NCBI GenBank assembly: GCA_027313145.1
Contig: DAHVEJ010000004.1
Span: 1-56,257, forward strand
DNA: 56,257 nt
Reading direction: 5' to 3'
Source of the DNA: Phycisphaerales bacterium
Lineage (GTDB): Bacteria; Planctomycetota; Phycisphaerae; WQYP01
A program made the position numbers and the translations under genes. Below, in pieces: positions 8,724-17,017 of the stretch (the stretch's first letter is position 1; each line of letters begins with the position of its first letter). Below the pieces are notes generated by a model. That model did no database searches. It was not told where the DNA came from and saw only the letters and a program-made list of their open reading frames with translations.

Positions 8724-9278
8724 ATGGATACATCTCTTCAGGGCTGCCTGCTGATTTCCATGCCAACGTTGCATGATCCGCATTTTTTCCACTCCGTGGT
8801 GCTGCTGTGTCGGCATGATGAAGAGGGAGCGATGGGCGTGGTGATCAATCGGCCATTACGAATCACGGTTCGGCAGGCTTGGAAGCAGATCAGTGAGAGT
8901 TCCTGCCAATGTGATTCTCCACTGTATCAGGGTGGCCCGTGTCCCGGCCCGGTCATGGCGATTCATACTCTTCCGCACGACGCGGATGCGGTTATCTCTT
9001 CCGGAATTTACTTGACCATTAACGGCGACACACTGCAAAGCCTGGTCAACCGCAAACTGAATGCCGTGAAATACCTGGTCGGCAATGCCGGATGGACGGC
9101 CGGACAACTTGAAGAGGAAATCCGCAGCGCCTCATGGCTGGTCGCGACAGCAAACCCCGAAAACGTATTTCATGCCACAGAAGATCAATGGCTGAATCTG
9201 TCGCGCTTGGTTTCGCTGCAGGCTTCCAGACAACAGATTAATCCCGGCTCAATTCCCCCGGACCCGTCGATGAATTAA
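8724..9278 (+). CDS. YqgE/AlgH family protein (UPF0301)
   Basis: 184 residues. The start GCLLISMPTLHDPHFFHSVV is the hallmark N-terminus of the YqgE/AlgH (DUF179) family, followed by EEGAMGVVINRPL, YQGGPCPGPVMAIHT and the GNAGWTAGQLEEEI motif that defines the C-terminal part. The length matches the usual 180-190 residues. It is a cytoplasmic protein; AlgH was linked to alginate control in Pseudomonas but the molecular role is unknown. No close partner genes here. Confidence 0.9.
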   Translation: MDTSLQGCLLISMPTLHDPHFFHSVVLLCRHDEEGAMGVVINRPLRITVRQAWKQISESSCQCDSPLYQGGPCPGPVMAIHTLPHDADAVISSGIYLTINGDTLQSLVNRKLNAVKYLVGNAGWTAGQLEEEIRSASWLVATANPENVFHATEDQWLNLSRLVSLQASRQQINPGSIPPDPSMN

Positions 9279-9399
9279 GCAACAGGACCAAAATAATTTC
9301 CCGATTTGAACGGCGATCAAACGCGGGATCACCGGCCGAACCGGCGGCTATGTGAGGCACGGCAGCCCGGTTTTCATGCGCATCGGGCAGGCTCATTGG

Positions 9400-10635
9400 C
9401 TAAATAAGCTTACCGGCGATCGGCAATGGCCCGACCAGTGGTTTGGCATAGCGAATAAAGGCGGTATTGATATCGCATCCATCCACCACAAAACTCGTAT
9501 CCAGCGGCTTGGTCTGCCGGGCGACGTTGGTTAAAGCGGTCGGGAAGAAATCCGCTTTATACGGTTCTTCACTGACTCGCTTAATGGCCACTGATCCACT
9601 GATAAGCCCCTGTGGCGAGCTGATAGCGTATTGCACCGCCATGCGCCCGCACAACCGGGCTTCATGCGCGTCGCTGGAACTGACAATGCTGGGGAAGCTG
9701 CGTTGCAGATAACCGAAGGTGTCGGCACGCACGCGGAGCTTACCGCCGGTCTTTTGCTGCAAGGGAATTCCCAGTTTGGATTTAACCATTTCTGAAAGAT
9801 AATCGCCCAGCGCTCCGGTGCCGGAGAGTTGCTTGTTGCCATGGGCGTCCACTTCGCCGCCCTGCACAGCCTTTTCAGTCACCAGAGAATTTTTATCGCC
9901 AACCTTATAGCGAATGCCTTCGCTGGCGGCGATCACGCACCGCCCCAGCCGGGTGTAAACGCGATCAATATCCGCCAGGAATTGCTCATCGGAGAAATTA
10001 ACCTCCGGCACATAAATCAGATGCGGGCCGTCGGATTCTCCCTGCCGCGCCAAAGCGGAAGCCGCCGTCAACCATCCAGCATCGCGCCCCATGATGATGT
10101 CAATTTTCACGCCCTTCAAAGAGCGATTGTCCAGATCATCGCCCATGACCGCCAGGGCCACAAACCGGGCGGCTGAACCATAACCGGGGCAATGATCGGT
10201 CGTGCGTAAATCGTTATCAATGGTTTTAGGCACATGATAAACATGCAGCGGATAGCCTTCTTTTATCGCCATTTCGCTGACAATCCGTGCCGTATCAGCG
10301 GAGTCATTGCCGCCGATATAGAAAAAATAGCCGACATTATTTTTCTTAAATGATTCCAGCAGTTTAATACAATACGCTTCATCGGGCTTATCGCGGGTGG
10401 ACCCCAGAGCGCTGGACGGTGTTTGCGCCACACGCTCCAGCAAATCCGCCGCCACACCGTTTAGCGGGACGAAATCATTGTTGATAATGCCTCGCACCCC
10501 GTGCTTAGCTCCCAGGATACGGTCTATTTGGGAATGTTGATGCAATTCTTCAATGACACCCACGAGAGACTGATTAATTACCGCGGTAGGTCCACCGGAC
10601 TGTCCGATTACCGCATTGCTTTTTCCACTGGCCAT
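9400..10635 (-). CDS. 6-phosphofructokinase, pyrophosphate-dependent type
   Basis: 411 residues. It phosphorylates fructose 6-phosphate in glycolysis. The phosphate-donor loop reads IGGNDSADTA: the Asp after Gly-Gly-Asn matches PPi-dependent enzymes, whereas ATP enzymes have Gly there. The catalytic block is PKTIDND, with the Lys typical of PPi enzymes instead of the Gly of ATP enzymes. The MGRDAGWLTAASALAR substrate segment is also present. AAAGG lies eight bases before the ATG at 10635. PPi-PFK works reversibly, so the cell could run it in glycolysis or gluconeogenesis. Donor choice is inferred from two residues, not measured. Confidence 0.9.
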   Translation of the reverse strand: MASGKSNAVIGQSGGPTAVINQSLVGVIEELHQHSQIDRILGAKHGVRGIINNDFVPLNGVAADLLERVAQTPSSALGSTRDKPDEAYCIKLLESFKKNNVGYFFYIGGNDSADTARIVSEMAIKEGYPLHVYHVPKTIDNDLRTTDHCPGYGSAARFVALAVMGDDLDNRSLKGVKIDIIMGRDAGWLTAASALARQGESDGPHLIYVPEVNFSDEQFLADIDRVYTRLGRCVIAASEGIRYKVGDKNSLVTEKAVQGGEVDAHGNKQLSGTGALGDYLSEMVKSKLGIPLQQKTGGKLRVRADTFGYLQRSFPSIVSSSDAHEARLCGRMAVQYAISSPQGLISGSVAIKRVSEEPYKADFFPTALTNVARQTKPLDTSFVVDGCDINTAFIRYAKPLVGPLPIAGKLI

Positions 10636-10687
10636 GGTTACACCTTTGCTTTAGTAAACATCCAACTACCAAGACGGAGAAGTATAG

Positions 10688-11053
10688 ATGAAAGCTTTTA
10701 GGCCGACAATACCGCCGACAGCCAAGGCGCAAATCGCCAATCCATCAGGTCCCGCCGCGCAACCCATGCTCGCGGCCTGCTGCCGCTGGGAAGGCACGGA
10801 TCTCATTCTGTCCGTTAAAGTCTATCCGCGCAGCGGAAAATTTAGCATAGGCCGCGTTGTTGGCAACGCTTTACGTGTCAAAGTTGCCTCTCCACCGGAA
10901 GCCGGTCGCGCCACCGACGAATTATTAGTCGGCTTGGCCCGGACATTTGGCGTTCGGCCGTCTGGCGTCACGCTAATCCAGGGCGCCTTTACACCCCAAA
11001 AAGCAATCCGGATTACCAGTCCCAAAAAGCTGCCACCGGAATTAATCGCCTGA
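10688..11053 (+). CDS. DUF167 / UPF0235 (YggU) family protein
   Basis: 121 residues. After about 30 variable residues comes LILSVKVYPRSGK, then LRVKVASPPEAGRATDELLVGLA and VTLIQGAFTPQKAIRI, the three conserved blocks of the DUF167 family (usually about 100 residues). It is a small cytoplasmic alpha/beta protein of unknown function. GGAG lies eight bases before the ATG at 10688. It is divergent from the phosphofructokinase gene with 52 bases between them. Confidence 0.85.
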   Translation: MKAFRPTIPPTAKAQIANPSGPAAQPMLAACCRWEGTDLILSVKVYPRSGKFSIGRVVGNALRVKVASPPEAGRATDELLVGLARTFGVRPSGVTLIQGAFTPQKAIRITSPKKLPPELIA

Positions 11054-11133
11054 AATTTGCCCGGCCGAATGTGCTGTCCTGTTCCGCTCTAAATTCACCT
11101 GATCTGTTTTGTCGCGCGCGGGCACGGATCGAG

Positions 11134-11961
11134 TCAAACGATGCCCAGCCGTTGGAGCAGGTCGTTTACGCGCTCGAAGGCGTCGCGCTCTCGCACTTCA
11201 CGGTCCTCGCGATCAGTGATCTCTTCAAAATCCGCGCATGACACCGGCCCGACATGCGCCACCGACTGGAACTTATCCCGGATTTTGCCCAGGCCCTCGG
11301 CGACCAGTTTGTTGGAAAGATGCGGTCGAAACGCCTCTGCCAGCGCCGCATTGCCGCCGTGGCAGTTGCGCAGGCAAAAAAGGATGTCCCAGGCATCCTT
11401 GGCTTTCAGACGGTCCGCAAGTGCCATTCCCTTCATCACCAGAAAGGGCACGATCCCCGCCACTTTCACAGACGCGCTATCTTTACCGCCGGTGGGCAGC
11501 GTGCCCTCAATTTTAACTTCTTCGGTCATTTCGAAGGCCAGATCACATCCGCGGGCTTTGCGTGCCTTGATGTTTTGGACAGACTGATGGCGATGCTTTT
11601 TGCCCATGCCACCATACTCGCCGGAGAGCAAGTCCACCTGCACTTTGATGGGCCGATTTTCGACCATCACCGTGCGAAAGAAGCTAAACGGCTGGTGTGC
11701 TTCCACATAGCCCTGCTTGTGCATATGTGCGAGGATGGTGCGATACCGCTCTTGACCGATCGTGCGGTGATTGACCGCCAGGTCAACGTCCGTGCTGCCG
11801 ATGTGCCGCGGCTGCGCCTGACTGAAAAGCAGTTCCGGCACCCAGCCGCCGACCAGGACAATATCGTCGTGGTACTCTCCCAAAATGCGCACGAGTTCCA
11901 GCATGACCATATGGGCGGCCTGGGTTGCCTGTTGGGAGTAGTCAGCGCGGGAACTCACCAT
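11134..11961 (-). CDS. Nucleotidyltransferase, type IV toxin (AbiEii-like)
   Basis: 275 residues. The nucleotidyltransferase core is visible at residues 35-60: IVLVGGWVPELLF then STDVDLAVNH, that is GG(W) plus a DxD metal site, as in AbiEii and related MNT-type toxins. Further on is KVQVDLLSG, providing the third acidic residue. Such enzymes transfer nucleotides to tRNA or protein and halt growth or phage infection. The ATG at 11959-11961 lies inside the end of the upstream gene (7-base overlap), so the two are translationally coupled. It differs strongly from the AbiEii at 24005-24826. The precise substrate is unknown. Confidence 0.75.
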   Translation of the reverse strand: MVSSRADYSQQATQAAHMVMLELVRILGEYHDDIVLVGGWVPELLFSQAQPRHIGSTDVDLAVNHRTIGQERYRTILAHMHKQGYVEAHQPFSFFRTVMVENRPIKVQVDLLSGEYGGMGKKHRHQSVQNIKARKARGCDLAFEMTEEVKIEGTLPTGGKDSASVKVAGIVPFLVMKGMALADRLKAKDAWDILFCLRNCHGGNAALAEAFRPHLSNKLVAEGLGKIRDKFQSVAHVGPVSCADFEEITDREDREVRERDAFERVNDLLQRLGIV

Positions 11962-13007
11962 GATGGACTGAGCACCTCGCGCAAAAGCGCCTCGGCGGCT
12001 TCTTCGCCACGGGCAACATTCCCGCTAAGATCCAAGTAAGCCTGAAGCGGCGAGACGATCTGGATGTCGTCGCTGTCTTGGCTATCCATCAGCACGCCGT
12101 CGTCATAGGGCTCGAGGAGGCTGACATTGCTTCCGCTGGTGACCTGCTTCCAGTCGAGTTTCTCGGCTACGGCTTCCATGGACCCACGCACGTAGGCTGA
12201 AACCCGTTGGTACCGGGTCACTGGTGCCAACCTCGCGGCGGCAGAAAAAGCGGTTAACGTTCCCAACGGCTCTCCTCGTTGGTTTTTGCCCGCAATCGCA
12301 CGCTCGATCTCATCAACCGATGCCATGGCGTAAAAATTTCCGATCCGATTACGGGTGAAGCGGTACGCCATGGACCATTCGGCCAGCAGGGCCTTGGGAT
12401 GTGCGAGCGAAAATCCGGAGTCGCCCGACCGCAGCCATTCGCGAGCATCCAGTAGTTTCTTCACATTTGAGACCTGCCCTAAGCTCACCCCGGCGGCTTC
12501 GGCCAACGGCTTGACCAGCCAGGGCTCATTGGGATTGCGCATCAGGACACGAAGAATGCGCTCAGCTTTGGGAGAGTATAGAGATCGCAGGCCGCGCTTT
12601 TCGGTAAATGGGTTGGATTGGCCGGTCTTCCTGATGTAGACCTTGTCGATGCAAATGCGGCAATTACCAGCGAAATCCACATAGCCGATGTCCTCGGTCT
12701 TGAGAATGTCAGCAGCAGCGTCCGAAATGAATGGAGCGACAACGATTCCGTAGGAGTTCTTGAAAGATGGCCGATAACGTGCGATCGCGTTGACCGCTTC
12801 GCGGACGATGCGAGGTTGACCGCTCTTTTTTACTTCCAGTAGCAGCATGCGTTCGCCCACACCTTGGATCCGAAGCCTTCCAATGCGGTCGATGCCGACG
12901 GGAGTTTTCCGCGGCCCCCAGCGGAGGGCGCAAAACGGGGTGTCATCAAAGCACTCGGACACAGCGGCAAACGCACGGTCGAGGAAATTGGATGCGCGTT
13001 CTTTCAT
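11955..13007 (-). CDS. Type IV antitoxin-like winged-helix protein (AbiEi family)
   Basis: 350 residues from the ATG at 13005-13007 (a TTG at 13025 would add six). The N-terminal 130 residues look nuclease-like: LLLEVKKSGQPRIVREAVNA then GIVVAPFISDAAADIL and GYVDFAGNCRI. Residues about 145-210 form a winged helix (SPKAERILRVL, KPLAEAAGVSLGQVSNVKKL). This layout is that of AbiEi-type antitoxins and transcriptional regulators. It should neutralise the nucleotidyltransferase translated next and repress its own operon. The upstream DNA has several inverted repeats that could be its operators. Family assignment is from layout and context. Confidence 0.7.
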   Translation of the reverse strand: MKERASNFLDRAFAAVSECFDDTPFCALRWGPRKTPVGIDRIGRLRIQGVGERMLLLEVKKSGQPRIVREAVNAIARYRPSFKNSYGIVVAPFISDAAADILKTEDIGYVDFAGNCRICIDKVYIRKTGQSNPFTEKRGLRSLYSPKAERILRVLMRNPNEPWLVKPLAEAAGVSLGQVSNVKKLLDAREWLRSGDSGFSLAHPKALLAEWSMAYRFTRNRIGNFYAMASVDEIERAIAGKNQRGEPLGTLTAFSAAARLAPVTRYQRVSAYVRGSMEAVAEKLDWKQVTSGSNVSLLEPYDDGVLMDSQDSDDIQIVSPLQAYLDLSGNVARGEEAAEALLREVLSPSW

Positions 13008-13019
13008 CGAATCATGGCC

Positions 13020-13119
13020 TTTCAACGTTTGCTGAAAGCCAGTATATCATTGAAACAATTTCAAGACAAGTCTTTCATCATAACCAGCGTTTCAACATTC
13101 GTTGAAACAATCCGTTTCG
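13020..13119 (-). promoter_or_regulatory. Cluster of inverted repeats, candidate operators of the toxin-antitoxin pair
   Basis: Four palindromes made of the same half-site lie just upstream of the antitoxin start. They are TTTCA...TGAAA at 13020-13037; TTGAAA-CAA-TTTCAA at 13050-13064; the perfect GTTTCAACATTCGTTGAAAC at 13089-13108; and GTTTC-GGT-GAAAC at 13114-13126. Repeated operator arrays next to the antitoxin gene are usual in toxin-antitoxin autoregulation. The antitoxin is the natural binder, but this is inference. Confidence 0.65.
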
Positions 13120-13144
13120 GTGAAACAGGCTGAAAGTCATTCGT

Positions 13145-13541
13145 TTCTTGCGAATACCGCCCCCCCACGAGTTTCCCCTCCGCCGTCCCAACCTGATGTT
13201 CCGTTGAGACTCGGGTACCTCGTAAAGCGTTGAAAATCGGTCGTTTGTTCGACCAAGTCGCGGGATATCGCATTTGTTTGTCAGACGCACGCCGGGGGTC
13301 TTCATGTTCAGTTTTACCGAAAGGCAAGTTGTCAACACCGGCCATAGTCACACTGCAATCAGGATACGCCGCTTCCGAACAGTCCCCATTTGTCCAAGCC
13401 TTTTACCATTCAGGTTTCCTTATCATTTCTTCCAGCGCAGATTCAATACGTTCGTCCTGGTTGTCCTTCAGCGACATCCAGCATGCATGCATGCGGACCA
13501 ACTGCCGCAGAGCATGTTTATGACTGCGTGAATTCTACGGG
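13145..13541. other. Gap between toxin-antitoxin operators and small ORFs
   Basis: No full gene. On the minus strand 13403-13492 encodes a 29-residue frame ending KDNQDERIESALEEMIRKPE plus W, which reads like genuine protein but has no ribosome site. The rest looks non-coding. The stretch may be decayed. Confidence 0.4.
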
Positions 13542-13772
13542 ATGGGCATTGATCCGCCGGACTCCAAAGATAAATGGCGTGCCGAGCAGGCGCTTGCCCA
13601 AGCAGACGCAGGCGATTGCCAGTGGTTCACATTCAATTACCGGAGCGGCTTATACGAGTTGCGCTCGCATGAGGACGTAGCACCGCGTTTTCACCCGCTT
13701 TACCTGATCGCAGTTCCGCCTATCGGGTGGAAGAAATTCCGTTTTAAGGCCGCATCGTTTCGTCGGCCTTAG
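13542..13772 (+). CDS. Small hypothetical protein, possibly a fragment
   Basis: 76 residues starting MGIDPPDSKDKWRAEQALAQ, continuing through a hydrophilic, aromatic-rich region (DCQWFTFNYRSGLYELRS) to a basic end FKAASFRRP. Amino acid use is that of a real protein, and the frame runs seven codons further upstream without a start. There is no strong ribosome site (TACGGG only). It lies in an island of disrupted genes, so it may be the remaining part of a longer gene. Function unknown. Confidence 0.4.
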   Translation: MGIDPPDSKDKWRAEQALAQADAGDCQWFTFNYRSGLYELRSHEDVAPRFHPLYLIAVPPIGWKKFRFKAASFRRP

Positions 13773-13873
13773 TCCGAATCAGTTGCAACAGCTCGTCAAG
13801 CTGCTGGTTGGTTTTTCGGGGAGTGCATCGAGCGGCGCGGCGCGGTACGATGCCGTCCATTGTGGAGTGTTGT

Positions 13874-14340
13874 ATGGAAACATGCAGTAATTGTGAAAGG
13901 GCCATCGGTAATCTGGAAACGCCGCATATCTTCAATGGGCATGTGGTTTGTGCCCAATGCGACACACGGCTCAGGGCAAATGCACCCCAAAGAATAGACA
14001 CTCAGATAAAGCCCGTTACAGTGGAAAATGCCGTCCCAGTGAAAACTTCAGGCGCAGTTCCGCAACCGCTCGACCAACGGCTTATTGATCGCCTGCTTTC
14101 CAAGCTCACGCCGGAGCTAATACTACAACGCTACAAGTGGCTCCAATCGCAGACTATCATGTCGTTCAATTTGAGCCCTAGCGTGTGCAAACGTCGAAGT
14201 GTCCGCTTGCGGTGCCCGCACTTAATGCCAACGCGCTCGGCCAGCTTGCAAATAAACTACAGCCTGCGGTTACGATACACCCCGCCGAAACAGCCCGCCA
14301 AGCAGTTGAAATAGCCCTTGCCGGCACGCACGATACGTGA
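13874..14340 (+). pseudogene. Zinc-ribbon protein gene, frameshifted in its C-terminal half
   Basis: GGAG six bases before the ATG at 13874 starts METCSNCERAIGNLETPHIF, with CxxC and a second CAQC forming a zinc ribbon; residues about 55-95 are helical (LDQRLIDRLLSKLTPELILQ). After about codon 95 (near 14160) the frame turns Ser/Arg-rich and ends at 14314. A neighbouring frame over 14192-14340 reads KCPLAVPALNANALGQLANK and on to AETARQAVEIALAGTHDT, stopping ten bases before the next gene's ATG with the ribosome site between. That is the expected end of the gene, but an in-frame TAG at about 14189 separates the parts. So one indel and one nonsense change disrupt it, or the reads are wrong. 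Confidence 0.55.
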
Positions 14341-14349
14341 GGTATTTCT

Positions 14350-15384
14350 ATGAGCACCTTTGACACCAGGTGTGACCGTTTTGAAACACTCAAGAAAGTC
14401 CGAGGCCGCAAGCCACTGTTCTTCGACATGAGCATTTGGATCGAGCTTGAAAGAGGATATACGGACGCCGCCACGCACACGCTGTCGCTGCTGCGGCAAG
14501 GGGTGGCGCATAGGAGCCTTTTCTGTCCGTTCCAGTACACAACCATTTGGGAACTAAGCAAGCAGGACCAAGCATCCAGAGAGCGCCTTGCGGCGTTGAT
14601 TGAAGAGCTTAGCCTGAATGTTGCCTTCGCCGTCCGCGACGATGTGTTTACATGGGAGTGCGAAGATTTGGTAAGTGTGCTTTTGAATGAACAACCGACG
14701 AAGATATTGGACCTACTTTTCGTGCCACCGGCGTACTACCTCTTTGATTCTGAGCAATGGACCTTCTCGGAAAACGGCCTGCCGGAGGATGAGCAGGCAG
14801 AAATGGTGCGCTGTGTGCAGCAAGGAAAGGAAGAGCTAACGCTGACAGAGCTTGTGAAGCTTGTAGGGCCATCAATTCAAAACGCGCCACACCCGAATAT
14901 CCCTTATCAAACCATGGCCCAAGAGGCCCGCGCCGCATCAGGCGATAAGGCAAAGCGCCATCGCAGAAGCGCCGCGGATTGTGTAAACAGAGTCGTTGTC
15001 TCATTCTTTTACAAATTGCCTGAACCTCGCAAGACCAGAGCCTGCAGGGCGCTCGAAGCCAAGGTTGCTGGCGCTGACGGAAGCCGGATGGGCTTCGTAT
15101 TGGAGGTACTCCCGGCCATACGTAACCACGCCGAGGTCCTAGCTGGCAGGCTTGAGGACACGGGCCGAAAGGACGACCCTAACGATTTTTATGGTCTCAA
15201 TTCACTGCCCGTACCTTTGGCATACGCTCACGCCCTTGTTTTTCGCGACAAGATGATCCGCAATCTGGTTCGGAAACGGACCGACCTGTTAAAGCAAAAT
15301 CCTCGGTGCAGCTTCTTCGACGATCTGCCGGGCTTCGCCACCTATTTAGAGCAGCAAAATAATGAAGAAAATGTTGACGTTTAG
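14350..15384 (+). CDS. PIN-like domain protein, unknown function
   Basis: 344 residues; GAGG precedes the ATG at 14350. The start KPLFFDMSIWIELERG supplies the first Asp of a PIN-like fold, and CPFQYTTIWELSKQ gives the Glu that follows in such nucleases. The last third has DPNDFYGLNSLPVPLAYAHA then LVFRDKMIRNLV, matching the ND...D...A-Y-A-hydrophobic-x-D-K end of PIN-like domains. The middle (about 110-230) is helical and unrecognised. If right, it is a metal-dependent RNase. It follows a zinc-ribbon gene in what was probably one operon, in an island that also has a type IV toxin-antitoxin. The assignment rests on motif spacing and needs a profile search. Confidence 0.6.
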   Translation: MSTFDTRCDRFETLKKVRGRKPLFFDMSIWIELERGYTDAATHTLSLLRQGVAHRSLFCPFQYTTIWELSKQDQASRERLAALIEELSLNVAFAVRDDVFTWECEDLVSVLLNEQPTKILDLLFVPPAYYLFDSEQWTFSENGLPEDEQAEMVRCVQQGKEELTLTELVKLVGPSIQNAPHPNIPYQTMAQEARAASGDKAKRHRRSAADCVNRVVVSFFYKLPEPRKTRACRALEAKVAGADGSRMGFVLEVLPAIRNHAEVLAGRLEDTGRKDDPNDFYGLNSLPVPLAYAHALVFRDKMIRNLVRKRTDLLKQNPRCSFFDDLPGFATYLEQQNNEENVDV

Positions 15385-15427
15385 CGGTGTGGAAAGAGGG
15401 GGCGATGGTGAACTTCCCCACGGCCCG

Positions 15428-15715
15428 CTACTTTTTTTCGGCGGGATCGGCACAGCCTGCCCCCGGCGTTTCTATTTGCACCGGTGATGTTCCATCGGAG
15501 GGCGTTAGGCTGTCGAGCGTTTGTACTGTCTTGTCTATCACGTCCTCGCACTCGGAGTCGCCGCGTTTGAGCCGCCATGTATTTTTCCGTTGATCCCGCA
15601 AGAACGAAGCCCAATGGGGGCCGTCGAAGTCTGGGGCAGTATTTTTGAGTTGTTTGGTGATCTGGTCCGCTAATTCCCGGGCTCTTTCACAATTGGAATC
15701 ATCGCGTGATATCAA
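15428..15715 (-). CDS. Small hypothetical protein
   Basis: 95 residues. The sequence ARELADQITKQLKNTAPDFD then HWASFLRDQRKNTWRLKRGD is hydrophilic and helix-forming, with balanced charge, unlike a random frame. The only possible start is TTG at 15713-15715, immediately after an in-frame stop, and no ribosome site is visible. It may therefore be the remaining C-terminal part of a longer gene. Convergent with the PIN-like gene. Function unknown. Confidence 0.4.
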   Translation of the reverse strand: MISRDDSNCERARELADQITKQLKNTAPDFDGPHWASFLRDQRKNTWRLKRGDSECEDVIDKTVQTLDSLTPSDGTSPVQIETPGAGCADPAEKK

Positions 15716-15775
15716 TTACCGCAAGTGCTCTGTCACGCCTAAATAGCAGGAACGATTGGCCAAAACAACGAGACA

Positions 15776-16612
15776 TTAAAATATTTTTCCCAGAAACGCG
15801 ATGCTCTTTTTTGCGGCCTGTACCGGCTGGTCGGGACAGGTGTACAACTCCACGGTAAGAAAGCGATCATATTCAATGGCGAGCAACGCTTTTTTCAGGG
15901 CCTGCCAATTCATGGTTCCTTCGCCGGGAATCAGGTGATAATGTTTACGGCCGGGAATATCTTCAATGTGACAATTCCAGATTCTGCCGCGCAGCAGCTT
16001 TAAGACCGCCGGAATTTTCTCACCGAGCACCACGGAATGGCCAATGTCCAGATTGGCTCCGAGCATGGGGCTTTTGAGATCATCGATAAGTTGCTTAAGC
16101 TCCGTCGCCCATTCGATAAACAACATCGGCTCACATTCCATGCCGATGCGAATATTGAGCTTTTGCGCAACATCAAGAATGGGCTTGAGGCCTTCGATTA
16201 ACTGCGCCGCCGCTTTTTCCGGGGGCATGGTGGGAAGGGCCTTCCCGCTGGTGATGCTGATATTTTCCGCCCCCACCGCATGGGCAAATTTAAGGGTGTT
16301 AAGAATCATCTTTTTTCGCGCGGCACGCAAAGCGGGCTGGGGAGAAATCAGCGACGGTTCAAAAAACGGCTCCGGCGGGGCATGCTTCCAAAAGCCGAAG
16401 GTGCAGTTGGCGTTGATGTTGCTGATTCCAAGGGCGTGTTTTTCCAATTGCCGCCGAATGGCCAGAGCTTCCGCGGCAACAAAGGTATCAGGATACCAAT
16501 GGGGCTTGTCGGCGAGAATTTCCACCCCGGTGTAACCGGCGGCGGCAATTTCATGAATGGCCCGCATGAGCGACATGCGGGTAAACGCGTTAGTTGAGAA
16601 AGCCAGTTTCAT
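15776..16612 (-). CDS. Sugar phosphate isomerase/epimerase-like TIM barrel protein
   Basis: 278 residues, the usual length of the xylose-isomerase-like (AP endonuclease family 2) TIM barrel. Barrel strands are visible: MKLAFSTNAF at the start, GYTGVEILADKPHW, ISNINANCTFGFW, ENISITSG, RIGMECEPM, LGANLDIGHS, IWNCHIEDIPGRKHYHLIPG and FLTVELYTCP. The acidic and His ligands (E in GMECEP, D and H in LDIGHS, H in CHIED, E in TVELY) make a plausible divalent metal site. It is a cytoplasmic enzyme acting on a sugar or polyol. Substrate unknown. It is the last gene of the minus-strand run that includes argS and proB, but a functional link is not evident. Confidence 0.8.
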   Translation of the reverse strand: MKLAFSTNAFTRMSLMRAIHEIAAAGYTGVEILADKPHWYPDTFVAAEALAIRRQLEKHALGISNINANCTFGFWKHAPPEPFFEPSLISPQPALRAARKKMILNTLKFAHAVGAENISITSGKALPTMPPEKAAAQLIEGLKPILDVAQKLNIRIGMECEPMLFIEWATELKQLIDDLKSPMLGANLDIGHSVVLGEKIPAVLKLLRGRIWNCHIEDIPGRKHYHLIPGEGTMNWQALKKALLAIEYDRFLTVELYTCPDQPVQAAKKSIAFLGKIF

Positions 16613-16650
16613 TTAATCTCCGTGATTTTTCCCGCCCGGATTTATCCAGA

Positions 16651-16968
16651 TTACGGTTCCAGTAATTCCAGCGCCTCACGCATCTGCCCGGCCAAATGTG
16701 AATCGCCGGATTTTTCCGCAATGGGGATACCGGCTTCATATTTTTCACGGGCCTGGGCAACTTTTCCCTGCTGCACCAAGGCCCGCCCACAGGCGAAATA
16801 CGCGGCAGCATACGCGGGGTCAATGCGGAATATGGCGTTAAATTGCTCAATCGCCGCATCCAATTGATCGCCTTTCATATATTCCAGCGCCAAGCCATAC
16901 CGCACGAAGCAGTCGTTGGAATCGGCTTCCAGAAGTTTGAGCAATTGTTCCACTCGTTGCGTGTTCAT
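16651..16968 (-). CDS. Tetratricopeptide-repeat protein
   Basis: 105 residues from the ATG at 16966-16968, which has AAAGGA about seven bases ahead. It contains three TPR-like helix pairs: CFVRYGLALEYMKGDQLDAA, AIEQFNAIFRIDPAYAAAYF with ACGRALVQQGKVAQAREKYE, and a last pair ending GQMREALELLEP. TPRs hold other proteins; the partner is unknown. Small single-domain TPR proteins are frequent in planctomycetes. It sits between proB and the TIM-barrel gene on the same strand, with 49 bases to proB, so it is probably co-transcribed. Confidence 0.8.
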   Translation of the reverse strand: MNTQRVEQLLKLLEADSNDCFVRYGLALEYMKGDQLDAAIEQFNAIFRIDPAYAAAYFACGRALVQQGKVAQAREKYEAGIPIAEKSGDSHLAGQMREALELLEP

Positions 16969-17017
16969 AGCCATCCTTTGATTCGCGCGTTTTGCGACAT
17001 TTGCCACGGGGATGCGG

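Noticed and set aside
13481-13494. ATGCATGCATGC run as a microsatellite or site
   Set aside because: Only three units, no second copy; nothing suggests function.
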